A stretch of DNA of 64,000 nucleotides from JBFWVR01 sp050246635. Lineage in GTDB: Bacteria; Acidobacteriota; Vicinamibacteria; Vicinamibacterales; UBA2999. The first letter of the stretch is position 1. The number at the start of each line of letters is the position of its first letter. Below, piece after piece: positions 1 to 8,756 of the stretch. Both the position numbers and the translations under genes were made by a program. The notes under the pieces were generated by a model. That model was not told the origin of the DNA. It ran no database searches and saw only the letters and a list, made by a program, of their open reading frames with translations. The DNA is taken from positions 73,541 to 137,540 of the forward strand of contig JBFWVR010000015.1 of the NCBI GenBank assembly GCA_050246635.1. The letters are read 5' to 3'.

Positions 1-1068
1 CAGCGCGTCGACCGCCGCCGGCGACAACCGCCGCCCGCCCCGCACCGCGTGACGCGCGAGGAAGTAGTGCGCGAGTTCGAGGACGTCCCCGCGCCGCTGC
101 CGCAGGGGCGGCACCTGCACCTCGACGCCGGCCAGCCGGTAGAAGAGGTCGGCGCGGAAGACGCCACGCTCGACCAGGCTGGCCAGGCGCCGGTTCGTGG
201 CGGCGATGATTCGCGTGTCGACCCGCCGCACCGTGGCCCCGCCCACCCGCTCCACGGCGAGGTCCTGGATGGCACGGAGCAGCTTGGCCTGCGCCGCCAT
301 CGACAACTCCGACACCTCGTCGAGGAACAGCGTGCCCCCGTCCGCCACCTCGAACTTGCCTCGCCGTCCCCGGACGCCGGTCGCCGTGCGCTCCTCGATG
401 CCGAAGAGCTCCGCCTCGATCAGCGTCTCGACGAGCGCCGCGCAGTTCACGGCCACGAACGGCCCGGCGCGCCGCCGGCTCAACTCGTGGACCTGGCGCG
501 CCACCAGTTCCTTCCCGGTGCCGCTCTCCCCTTCCACGAGCACGGTGAAATCGGTCGCGGCCACCCGTTCGATGCGCGCCCGCAGCGCCTGCATGAGCGC
601 GCTCGACCCGACGAGCGGCGCCGCGCCATCCCGGCGGCCGGGCACCGGTTGCACCTCGCGGGAGAGCCGCTCGATCTCGAGGATCCACGCCGCCAGCGCC
701 GCCACGTCCTCGAGCAGCTGCACGCTCCAGCCGTCCAGCCCGCGCGCCGGGTCGAAGCTGGCTTCGAGCACCAGCTGCCGCCCGCCCGCCGGCCGTGTCA
801 CCGCACACGCGATGTAGTCGGCGGCTCGCACCGGCTGCCCGGTCCTCAACGCCGACGCCTCCCCCAGCGTGGTGAGCCGGACCTGGCGCACCGCGAGCAG
901 TCGCGACACCCGTTCGAGCAGGCTGTCCAGCAGGCGCGCCCGGTCGCGGGACGCCGCCATCTCGAACGTCACCTCGCGCAGGAGGTCATGAATCCCGACG
1001 CGTCGTTCGGCGGCGCGCGGTTCGGGCCACGATACCGCCCGCGGACGTGACAGTCCGGCTCGCCTCAT
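1..1068 (-). CDS. GAF/AAA+ (NtrC-like) transcriptional regulator, 3' end outside window
   Basis: The 356 visible codons start at an ATG (1068) preceded by AGGAGG. Residues 1-145 look like a GAF-type sensory region. Residues about 147 onward form the AAA+ domain of bacterial enhancer-binding proteins: Walker A GESGTGKE with K186, ELFG at about 220, and a Walker B-like TLFLDEVSEL. The DNA-binding C-terminus lies beyond position 1. In known family members the GAFTGA loop touches sigma-54. Here the matching residues 227-232 read RTATGV, so the contact phenylalanine is alanine. I infer a regulator that either works with sigma-54 in an altered way or does not activate it at all. No receiver domain is present. 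Confidence 0.85.
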   Translation of the reverse strand, partial: MRRAGLSRPRAVSWPEPRAAERRVGIHDLLREVTFEMAASRDRARLLDSLLERVSRLLAVRQVRLTTLGEASALRTGQPVRAADYIACAVTRPAGGRQLVLEASFDPARGLDGWSVQLLEDVAALAAWILEIERLSREVQPVPGRRDGAAPLVGSSALMQALRARIERVAATDFTVLVEGESGTGKELVARQVHELSRRRAGPFVAVNCAALVETLIEAELFGIEERTATGVRGRRGKFEVADGGTLFLDEVSELSMAAQAKLLRAIQDLAVERVGGATVRRVDTRIIAATNRRLASLVERGVFRADLFYRLAGVEVQVPPLRQRRGDVLELAHYFLARHAVRGGRRLSPAAVDAL

Positions 1069-1410
1069 GGACCTCCTCAAGGGCCGCGCCCTTCCGGACG
1101 CGGCAGGCCGGCACGCATCCGCGCGCCGGTGGGCCGCACCCTCATGGGTGCGGCAGGCCGCCTCATCTCACCGCGCCGTTGGGCAGTTCCCCACACCACG
1201 ACGCCTGGCTGTCGGCCGCGTGCGACGCCACGCCTTCGCGCATCGGCAGGCCGCAATCCCAGTGCGCCGCACTTTCCGCGTATCAAGCCTGATGCCAGGA
1301 CAGCCCCGCGCACCAGGCCGCGGACGCCGCGCGAAAATCACGCCGGGATCGCCGCCCTACGGGCCTGCCGGCCCAGGTGGCTTCGCGAGGAGCGGCTCGG
1401 GGCCTACCCG
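1069..1410. other. Intergenic region with small hairpins
   Basis: I find no convincing gene here. It holds a perfect 8-bp stem with a TCAT loop (1134-1153) and three copies of CGGCAGGCCG near 1101, 1151 and 1245. Any promoter for the regulator that starts at 1068 must lie here, but none is clear. Confidence 0.4.
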
Positions 1411-1740
1411 CTACCCTGGATCGAGGAGCGTCGGGTCGGCCGCATCGAAACAGAGGCCTCCGCTGTACTCGAGCGGCTCGAGACCGGTGACCGCGCAGTA
1501 CACGACCGCGGCCACGAGCGTGCAGCGTCCGCGGGGACCAAGCAGTTGCAGTTCCGCCCGCCGCCCCGGCAGGAGGCGCGCCGCGCCGCGCACGCGCGCG
1601 CCCGCAGCCGAGAGGTCGACGAGTTCAACCGACCGGCCAGGCCGCAGGACGGCCATGGGGCCCCAGCGGGTCTGCGCCGCGGCGATGCGGGGCTGCCGGC
1701 GACGCTCCCGCCCGACGGACGCCGTTACCAGGGCACCCAT
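1411..1740 (-). CDS. PilZ-domain protein (putative c-di-GMP receptor)
   Basis: This 109-residue protein is essentially one PilZ domain. The RxxxR motif (R14-R18 in RRQPR) and the D/NxSxxG motif (D42-L-S-A-A-G47) are both intact, the two elements that bind cyclic di-GMP in the family. The start at 1740 lies 16 bases inside the end of the upstream pseudopilin gene, so the two are probably translationally coupled. Together with the pseudopilin and ComEA-like genes it suggests a small pilus, secretion or DNA-uptake cassette answering to c-di-GMP. That link is inference. Confidence 0.75.
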   Translation of the reverse strand: MGALVTASVGRERRRQPRIAAAQTRWGPMAVLRPGRSVELVDLSAAGARVRGAARLLPGRRAELQLLGPRGRCTLVAAVVYCAVTGLEPLEYSGGLCFDAADPTLLDPG

Positions 1741-2375
1741 CGCGACGTCCCGGGATCGAGCCGCCACACCCGGATGCGGCCGGTGGCGCCGGTCACGCGC
1801 ACGGCCATGACCGCACCCGCGGTGGACGACAGGTAGAACGTGCCGCTCGTCGCGCCTCCGAGGGGCGAGAACACGACCATGCGGCTCGAGCCGAACCGGA
1901 CGGGATCGGCACCGGCTGCCAGTGCCGCGCTGCCGTCGAGACCCGGCACGGCCCGAGGCACGCCGGCGCGCACGCGCCTCCAGTGCCGCTCGAGCGCATC
2001 GTCCGCGTCGAGATCGGGATCGACACCGGCTGCGACGTCGGCCCGGCGAACACCGTCGCCATCCCCATCCGCCACCAGCGTGAAGGTCACGGGCGCACCG
2101 GCCTCGCTGAAGAGCAGGCCCACGTTGGCGTTGCGGCGCGCGGCCTCGAGCCGCGCCTGGTGCAGCCGGGCAGCCACGTATCGGGCCGCGAGGCGGACAT
2201 CCGTGTCGGCCAGTCCCGCCTGCACCGGCGGCACGGCCGCCGCGAACAGCACGCCGAGCAGGCCGACCGCACACACGATGTCGACGAAAGCGGCTCCGTC
2301 CTCCCCCCGTCGCGCGCCCGGATTCCGTGCGCGTGCGCCGCCCGCCGCCCACCGGCAGGCGGCGCCACCGCTCAT
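1725..2375 (-). CDS. GspH/FimT-like type II pseudopilin
   Basis: The 216-residue protein has an unusually long basic leader followed by GAAFVDIVCAVGLLGVL. This fits a prepilin-peptidase site after G27 and a hydrophobic N-terminal helix. Position +5, normally glutamate, is aspartate (D32). The C-terminal part is a globular beta-rich head typical of minor pseudopilins (GspH/FimT). It overlaps the comEA-like gene by 4 bases (ATGA) and the pilZ gene by 16 bases, so all three probably share one mRNA. No assembly ATPase or secretin gene is nearby, so it would have to work with machinery encoded elsewhere. Confidence 0.7.
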   Translation of the reverse strand: MSGGAACRWAAGGARARNPGARRGEDGAAFVDIVCAVGLLGVLFAAAVPPVQAGLADTDVRLAARYVAARLHQARLEAARRNANVGLLFSEAGAPVTFTLVADGDGDGVRRADVAAGVDPDLDADDALERHWRRVRAGVPRAVPGLDGSAALAAGADPVRFGSSRMVVFSPLGGATSGTFYLSSTAGAVMAVRVTGATGRIRVWRLDPGTSRWVPW

Positions 2376-2704
2376 GGCCGGCCGCCGGTCTTCGTCGCCC
2401 TGGGCGCGACGGCCACCAGGGGCTTCAGCTTCAGGAAGCTCTTCTCGCCGATGCCTCGCACGTTCATCAGCTCCTCGATCTTCTTGAAGCCGCCGTTCTT
2501 CTCCCGGTACTCGATGATGCGCTGCGCCGTCGCCGGGCCCACGCCGGGCAGCGCCTGCAGGTCCGAGAGCGTGGCCGAGTTGAGGTCGAGCGTCGCAGCC
2601 CGTGCCGCCGGCGCCTGATGCGGGGCTCCGGGCGTCGACGCGAGGACGACGGGCGCGGCGAGCAGACAGCCGGCGAGGGCGCCGGCAAGGAACATCGTTC
2701 GCAT
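2372..2704 (-). CDS. ComEA-like secreted helix-hairpin-helix protein
   Basis: The 110-residue protein has a signal peptide (about residues 1-23), a short linker, and a tandem helix-hairpin-helix domain at 39-95 with the hallmarks LNSA, LQALPGVG and VRGIGEKSF. Such domains bind double-stranded DNA in ComEA, the periplasmic receptor of natural transformation. The start at 2704 has a strong ribosome site (AAGGAGGAGCC then ATG); an earlier in-frame ATG at 2767 lacks one. It is first in the comEA-gspH-pilZ trio. Confidence 0.8.
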   Translation of the reverse strand: MRTMFLAGALAGCLLAAPVVLASTPGAPHQAPAARAATLDLNSATLSDLQALPGVGPATAQRIIEYREKNGGFKKIEELMNVRGIGEKSFLKLKPLVAVAPRATKTGGRP

Positions 2705-3012
2705 GGCTCCTCCTTGAACAGGGAGGCGGCCGCAGCGCCAATGTTGTTGACCGAGGTCAGGAGCCACCAGCCTGGCGCCGCGTGCCGCCCCTGCACGGCA
2801 TGGGGAGCAAGGCCCGCGCCGTGGCGCCCGAAGCGCCTCAGGCGGAAGATCGGCCGGGAAATGGGATGGTGCAGCGCGGAGCGGCGGAGGTCGCCCCGCG
2901 GGACTGCCAACCGTGGTTAGCGGCGCCCCGCCTCACGCGCGACGAGTCAGGGTTCCGCCGGTTGCCGCCACGGCGCCCGCCGTTGTCGTCGATGCCGTGC
3001 CCCGCGCAGGTG
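2705..3012. other. Intergenic region without recognised gene
   Basis: About 308 bases separate the ComEA-like gene from the epimerase; both are on the minus strand. I looked for a c-di-GMP (GEMM) riboswitch because of the PilZ neighbour and could not match its core. It must carry the trio's promoter and perhaps the epimerase terminator. Confidence 0.3.
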
Positions 3013-3969
3013 TCAGCGCGACTGCCCGGCGCGGTACCACTCGACGGTGCGACGGAGGCCCTCTTCGAACGTCACGGTCGGCCGGTAGCCGAGCAGGCGC
3101 TCGGCCTTGCTGATGTCGGCCTGCGAGTCGTGCACGTCACCGGCGCGCGAGGGGCCGTAGACCGGCGCCACGTCGGAGCCGAAGATCCCCTTCAGCGTCG
3201 TCAGCAGGTCGTTGAGCGAGATGCGCCCACCCGTGGCGACGTTGATCGCCTCCCCCGAGACGCCCGGCGTCTCGGCGGCCCGGAGCACGCCATCGACGAC
3301 GTTGGCGACGTACGTGAAGTCGCGCGTCTGGCTGCCGTCGCCGTGGATGCGCGGGGTCGCGCCGTCGGCGAGGGCCTTGATGAAGAGCGAGATCACCCCG
3401 GAGTAGGGCGAGCCGGGATCCTGCCGCGGGCCGAACACGTTGAAGTAGCGGATGCTCACCGTCTCGAGGCCGTAGTGCCGCGTGAACTGGAGCAGGTACT
3501 GCTCCCCGACCACCTTCTGCAGCGCGTAGGGCGACAGCGGGTTCGTCGGCATCGCCTCGTGCTTCGGGAGGACCGGCGTGTCGCCGTATTCCGACGAGGA
3601 CCCCGCGAAGACGACACGACGCGCTCCCGCGTCGCGCGCGGCCACCAGCACGTTCAGCGTGGCGTCGATGTTCGCCCGGTTGGAGGTGACGGGATCCTCG
3701 ACGGACCGCGGCACCGAGGGGATAGCCGCCTGGTGGAGCACGTACTCGACGCCGTCCGCGGCGGCGCGGGCGACCTCGAGATCGGCCAGGTCACCCTGCA
3801 GGAACTCGAAATCGCGCCCGGGCACCTCGGCCCGTATCGCGTCCAGGTTGGCCGCCTTGCCCGTGCTCAGGTTGTCAGCAATGCGCACATCGTGCCCACG
3901 CCGCAGCAGCTCGGCCGCCAGGTGCGAGCCAATGAAACCGGCGCCGCCGGTGACGAGGTACCGTGCCAT
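3013..3969 (-). CDS. NAD-dependent nucleotide-sugar epimerase/dehydratase (GalE/WbpP-like)
   Basis: The 318-residue short-chain dehydrogenase of the extended type has the NAD fold GGAGFIGSH at the N-terminus, SSSEYGD around the catalytic serine, and the YxxxK pair in SPYALQK. The RYFNVFGPRQ and GDGSQTRDF segments are typical of UDP-hexose 4-epimerases such as GalE and WbpP. The likely reaction is C4 epimerisation of a UDP-sugar for envelope glycans. Its ATG overlaps the upstream amidohydrolase stop by one base (TGATG), so the two are co-transcribed. Exact substrate cannot be read from sequence. Confidence 0.85.
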   Translation of the reverse strand: MARYLVTGGAGFIGSHLAAELLRRGHDVRIADNLSTGKAANLDAIRAEVPGRDFEFLQGDLADLEVARAAADGVEYVLHQAAIPSVPRSVEDPVTSNRANIDATLNVLVAARDAGARRVVFAGSSSEYGDTPVLPKHEAMPTNPLSPYALQKVVGEQYLLQFTRHYGLETVSIRYFNVFGPRQDPGSPYSGVISLFIKALADGATPRIHGDGSQTRDFTYVANVVDGVLRAAETPGVSGEAINVATGGRISLNDLLTTLKGIFGSDVAPVYGPSRAGDVHDSQADISKAERLLGYRPTVTFEEGLRRTVEWYRAGQSR

Positions 3970-5120
3970 CAGTCCGGGAACCCTTCCGCGTTCAGCCCCG
4001 GCACGAGCTTCAACGCGTTCTTGTAGTACAGCTTCTTCAACACCTCGTCTGGCAGGCCGATGCCGTAGAGCTTCCAGAACGCGTGGTAGTCGCGGTAGTA
4101 GTCGAAGTATTCGTCGGTGGTCTCGAAGACGCGCCAGTAGTACGGGAACTCGTCGGGCTGGAAGCTGTCCTTGCCGAACAGCACGCGGTCCTGGTTCTTC
4201 ACGAAGAAGTCGTGCGCGGCCCGCGGCTGGCGGCCGAGCTCGGCGAGGATGGCCGCGACCTCCAGGTAGACGTTCGGCATCGTGTCGATCATCACCTGCG
4301 CCTTCTTCAGGTCGTTGCCGCGGTAGCCGAAATGCGCGGCGATGAAGGTGGTGTTCGGGTGAGCCTTGAACATGCGATCGCGCTCGGCGAGCAGCTCCTC
4401 GAACCGCGGGAACTCCCCTTCGGGATACCGCCGATCCTGGAACAGCGCCAGCTCCAGCCACCGCTCGTTCGAGTAGTCGATCGGCTCGAAGAACTCCTGG
4501 GGTTCGGCGGTGTGAATCAGCACGGGCACGCCCATGCGTCCACAGACCTCCCAGATCGGGCCGAGCTCCGGGTCGTCCACCCGGAGGCGCGAGCCGTCGG
4601 CCTTGCGGTACCGCAGGCCGAGCTGCTTGAAGATCTTCAGGCCCTTCGCCCCGGCCTTGATATCGGCTTCGAGCTGCGCCGCCGCCTTGTCCGCCCAGCC
4701 GGGCGTGCCGGCGCCCTCGAAGTCGACGTTCGCGAACAGGACCATGCGGTCGGGCCACGGGCTCGTGCGGATCGCCTCGAGACTCTGGCGCAGCCGCTCG
4801 CCGCTGCCGCCACTCAGGTTCACGAGGAGGCGGAGGTTGTTGCGGTCCATGCCCTCGATGACCTGGGCGTAGCGCTCCGGGGAGATCGGCGCGGGCTGGT
4901 GGCTGTGGATGTCGATGACGGGGAACCTGGCGCGCGGCACGGGATGCTCGTCGACGACGAGCGTGGTGCGCGGCTTGTAGTCGATGATGCTCGGGGGCGG
5001 GAACTCGGGGGCGCGCCCCTCCCCCGGTCGCCGCTGGAAGCCCTGGCCCTGGAGCGTGACCGACACCGCGCCCGTGAGGGCCAGTGCGGCCACGCCGCCG
5101 ATGATGAACGATGTACGCAT
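3969..5120 (-). CDS. Exported amidohydrolase (amidohydrolase_2 family)
   Basis: The 383-residue protein begins with a signal peptide (hydrophobic to about residue 25). The metal-dependent TIM-barrel fold of the amidohydrolase_2 family is indicated by DIHSHQ near residue 73, HTAEP, the AAHFGY histidine and a late acidic residue in FGKDSFQ. Relatives include decarboxylases such as ACMSD and lactone hydrolases, so the reaction is uncertain. A secreted form is common in this lineage and may act on a small periplasmic substrate. It lies 61 bases downstream of the RNase P RNA 3' end and overlaps the epimerase by one base. Confidence 0.8.
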   Translation of the reverse strand: MRTSFIIGGVAALALTGAVSVTLQGQGFQRRPGEGRAPEFPPPSIIDYKPRTTLVVDEHPVPRARFPVIDIHSHQPAPISPERYAQVIEGMDRNNLRLLVNLSGGSGERLRQSLEAIRTSPWPDRMVLFANVDFEGAGTPGWADKAAAQLEADIKAGAKGLKIFKQLGLRYRKADGSRLRVDDPELGPIWEVCGRMGVPVLIHTAEPQEFFEPIDYSNERWLELALFQDRRYPEGEFPRFEELLAERDRMFKAHPNTTFIAAHFGYRGNDLKKAQVMIDTMPNVYLEVAAILAELGRQPRAAHDFFVKNQDRVLFGKDSFQPDEFPYYWRVFETTDEYFDYYRDYHAFWKLYGIGLPDEVLKKLYYKNALKLVPGLNAEGFPD

Positions 5121-5181
5121 GGGATGCCTGACCCGGGCACCCGGACCGCACGACGCGGCCCGGGCCCGACACGAGAAAGAA

Positions 5182-5737
5182 ACCGCTGCAGTCGGCCTGT
5201 AAGCCGAATTCTGTCCGCCTCCGCGCTCGGCGCCTCACGGCGCCTCGCGCTTCGGCGGGATGACCATTCCTCTAGCCCCGTCATCACTGACGGGGTCCAG
5301 CAACCTACCCGGAGGCTTCGGACGGGCCGCCCTCGAACGCCTCCCTATTTGGTCTTGCTCCGTGTGGGGTTTTGCCTGCCACGCCTGTTGCCAGGCGCGC
5401 GGTGCGCTCTTACCGCACCTTTTCACCCTTACCCTTCGACTCGCCCCGAACGCGCCGGCGGCGCGCTCGCGGCTCGCTCAGGGCGGGCCCCGCAGTCAGA
5501 CGTCCAACCGCGGGCCTGCCCTGAGCGAGCCGCGCGTGCGTGCGCAGCACGCGCTCGAGGCGAGTCGAAGGGCGGTATATTTTCTGTGCCACTGGTCCGT
5601 CGGGTCGCCCCGCCCGGGAATTACCCGGCACACTGCCCTCTGGAGTTCGGACTTTCCTCTCCCCGCGACACTTCCCGCCTTCGCCCTCGCCCCCTTTCGG
5701 TGGCTCGGGCTACGGCGGGGTTATCGCCGGCAGCGGT
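5182..5737 (-). ncRNA. rnpB: RNase P RNA (type A) with enlarged P12
   Basis: Read on the minus strand, conserved landmarks occur in order: GAGAGGAAAGTCCGAACTCC (CR-I), GGTAAGGGTGAAA followed by GTGCGGTAAGAGCGCACCGC, AGACCAAATAGG (CR-IV) and ACAGAATTCGGCTTAC (CR-V). The ends pair as P1: ACCGCTGC (5737-5730) with GCAGCGGT (5189-5182). The length of 556 nt exceeds the usual 380-420, because P12 holds 137 extra bases (5434-5570). Without that block the RNA is about 419 nt. It trims 5' leaders from pre-tRNAs with the RnpA protein. TTTCTTTC follows the 3' end. Confidence 0.93.
5434..5570 (-). repeat. REP-like palindromic insertion in the P12 helix of rnpB
   Basis: The block is bounded by CTTCGACTCGCC (5434-5445) and GGCGAGTCGAAG (5559-5570), which pair. 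Inside, CGCGGCTCGCTCAGGGC (from 5468) pairs with GCCCTGAGCGAGCCGCG (to 5534). The motif CTTCGACTCG with CTCGCTCAGGGC resembles the CCCTTCGACTGCGCTCAGGG element at 37433 in this window and REP-type repeats generally. The insertion keeps a continuous stem, so the RNA can still fold. Confidence 0.75.
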
Positions 5738-5788
5738 CATCCGGCCGGCTGCAGCGCCTCCTTCGTCGTGTACGGCCAGGACACGTCC

Positions 5789-7165
<1,377 letters not shown>

Positions 7166-7202
7166 CGGTTCGGCATGACGGGCGGCCCGGCCCAGGCAGG
7201 CG

Positions 7203-8756
7203 TCAGCGGGCCTCGAGGCGCAGCGTCCGGATGTTGCGTTGATCGAGCTCCGGCAGGTAGACGTAAAGGCTCAGCACCCCACCGGGCCGCACGCCCTCGA
7301 CGATGCGGCGGAACCCCGCGACGGAGTCGACCGGCTGCCGGTTCACCTCGAGGATGAGATGGCCGCGTTCGATCCCGGCGTCGTAGGCCGCCGAGTACGG
7401 CTCGACCCGCTGGACCAGCAGCCCGCCCGTCACGCCTTCGGGCACCTCGAAACGATGGACGTTCGACTCGTCGATGGCGAGCACCGTCAGGCCCAGCTCG
7501 TTGGGCCCGATCGGCTGCGACGAACGCTCCGTCCGGCGTCCCGCGGGTGGCACGTCCCGATCGGACACGCGCGCCGGCCGTTCGGCCAGCTTCACCATCA
7601 CGTCACGCCGGCGCCCGTCGCGGTAGACCGACAGCGCGACACTCGCGCCGGGCTGGCGGGCCGCGATCTCACGAATCAACACGTCGTTGGTCGGGACGGC
7701 CTCGCCGTCGAGCGCGGTGATGAGGTCGTAGGCCTCCAGGCCCGCCCGTGCCCCCGGCGACCCCGGGGTCACGTCCTGCACCAGCGCGCCGGCGCTCCGG
7801 TCGAGGCCCAGCGAGGCCTGGAGGTCGGGATCGACGTCCCGGAGCACCACCCCGATGTAGCCCCGCGACACGCGGCCGGTCTCCTTGAGCTGCGGCAGGA
7901 TCGCGCGGGCCTGGTTGATGGGCACCGCGAACCCGATGTTGCGCGCCTGGCGGCTGATCGCGGAATTGATGCCGATGACCTCGCCGCGCGCGTTGATCAG
8001 CGGGCCGCCGCTGTTGCCGAAGTTGATCGCCGCGTCGGTCTGGATGTAGTTGTCGAGGCTCGAGTCGAACAGCTTCCGGCCGATGAAGCTGACCACGCCC
8101 ACGGTGACCGTGTGCTCGTAGGCCAGCGGGTTGCCGATCGCGCAGACCCATTCGCCGACACGCAGCGAGTCGGAGTCCCCGAGCGGCGCGAACGGGAGCG
8201 GCGCGTCGGCGTCCACCTTGATGAGGGCGATGTCGGTGTCGGGATCCGACCCGATCACCCGCGCACGCAGGTTCCGGCCGTCCTTCAGCTTGACCGTGAG
8301 CCGCTCCGCCGACTCGATGACGTGGTGGTTCGTGAGGATGTAGCCATCCGGATCGATGACGAACCCCGTGCCGGCGCCCCGTCGCGGGGTGCCGCCGTCG
8401 CGGTCCTGCCGGAAGTCGAAGGGGTCGTCGTCGTAGAGCTGGGGGCGCTCCGGCAGCGGCGGGCCGCCGTCGCCGCGACGGCTGCGCGTGCCGTGCCCGC
8501 TCGAGGTGGCGTCGATGTTGACGACGGCGGGGTTGAGGCGCTCGGCGACGTCGGCGAAATTCGCCGCGCCCCCGGCCGCCAGCGGCCGCGCGGGCGCCGC
8601 CGTCAGCGCCGGCTCGGTCACGACCGCCGGGCGCACCACGAGCGCCGGCGACGGACCCGACGCCGGCGGCGCCATCGGACCCGTGACCACCAGGCCGACC
8701 AGGAAGCCGACAAGGGCCATCAGGCCGGCGGTGAACCACGCAAACCGCCCGGTCAT
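7203..8756 (-). CDS. HtrA/DegP-family periplasmic serine protease
   Basis: The 517-residue protein has one N-terminal membrane segment (about 7-26), a proline-rich linker and a trypsin-like domain with the triad H145 (TNHHVIE), D175 (DTDIALIK) and S249 (NFGNSGGP). Two PDZ domains follow (about 300-390 and 410-510). It should degrade or refold damaged envelope proteins. The start at 8756 overlaps the ligA stop by 4 bases. A perfect TATAAT sits nine bases upstream of the ATG, inside the ligA coding end, so it may also have its own stress-inducible or leaderless promoter. Confidence 0.92.
   Translation of the reverse strand: MTGRFAWFTAGLMALVGFLVGLVVTGPMAPPASGPSPALVVRPAVVTEPALTAAPARPLAAGGAANFADVAERLNPAVVNIDATSSGHGTRSRRGDGGPPLPERPQLYDDDPFDFRQDRDGGTPRRGAGTGFVIDPDGYILTNHHVIESAERLTVKLKDGRNLRARVIGSDPDTDIALIKVDADAPLPFAPLGDSDSLRVGEWVCAIGNPLAYEHTVTVGVVSFIGRKLFDSSLDNYIQTDAAINFGNSGGPLINARGEVIGINSAISRQARNIGFAVPINQARAILPQLKETGRVSRGYIGVVLRDVDPDLQASLGLDRSAGALVQDVTPGSPGARAGLEAYDLITALDGEAVPTNDVLIREIAARQPGASVALSVYRDGRRRDVMVKLAERPARVSDRDVPPAGRRTERSSQPIGPNELGLTVLAIDESNVHRFEVPEGVTGGLLVQRVEPYSAAYDAGIERGHLILEVNRQPVDSVAGFRRIVEGVRPGGVLSLYVYLPELDQRNIRTLRLEAR

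Noticed and set aside
49..1050. Long plus-strand ORFs across the first kilobase
   Set aside because: They are antisense shadows of the regulator in GC-rich DNA with no recognisable domain.
1283..1297. TGGCAT-N5-TTGA on the minus strand, sigma-54-like, upstream of the partial regulator
   Set aside because: The invariant GC at -12 is GA, and the site is 215 bases from the start codon.
2705..3012. Possible c-di-GMP (GEMM) riboswitch before the comEA-pilZ trio
   Set aside because: I could not fit the conserved core or the tetraloop/receptor; a covariance search would be decisive.
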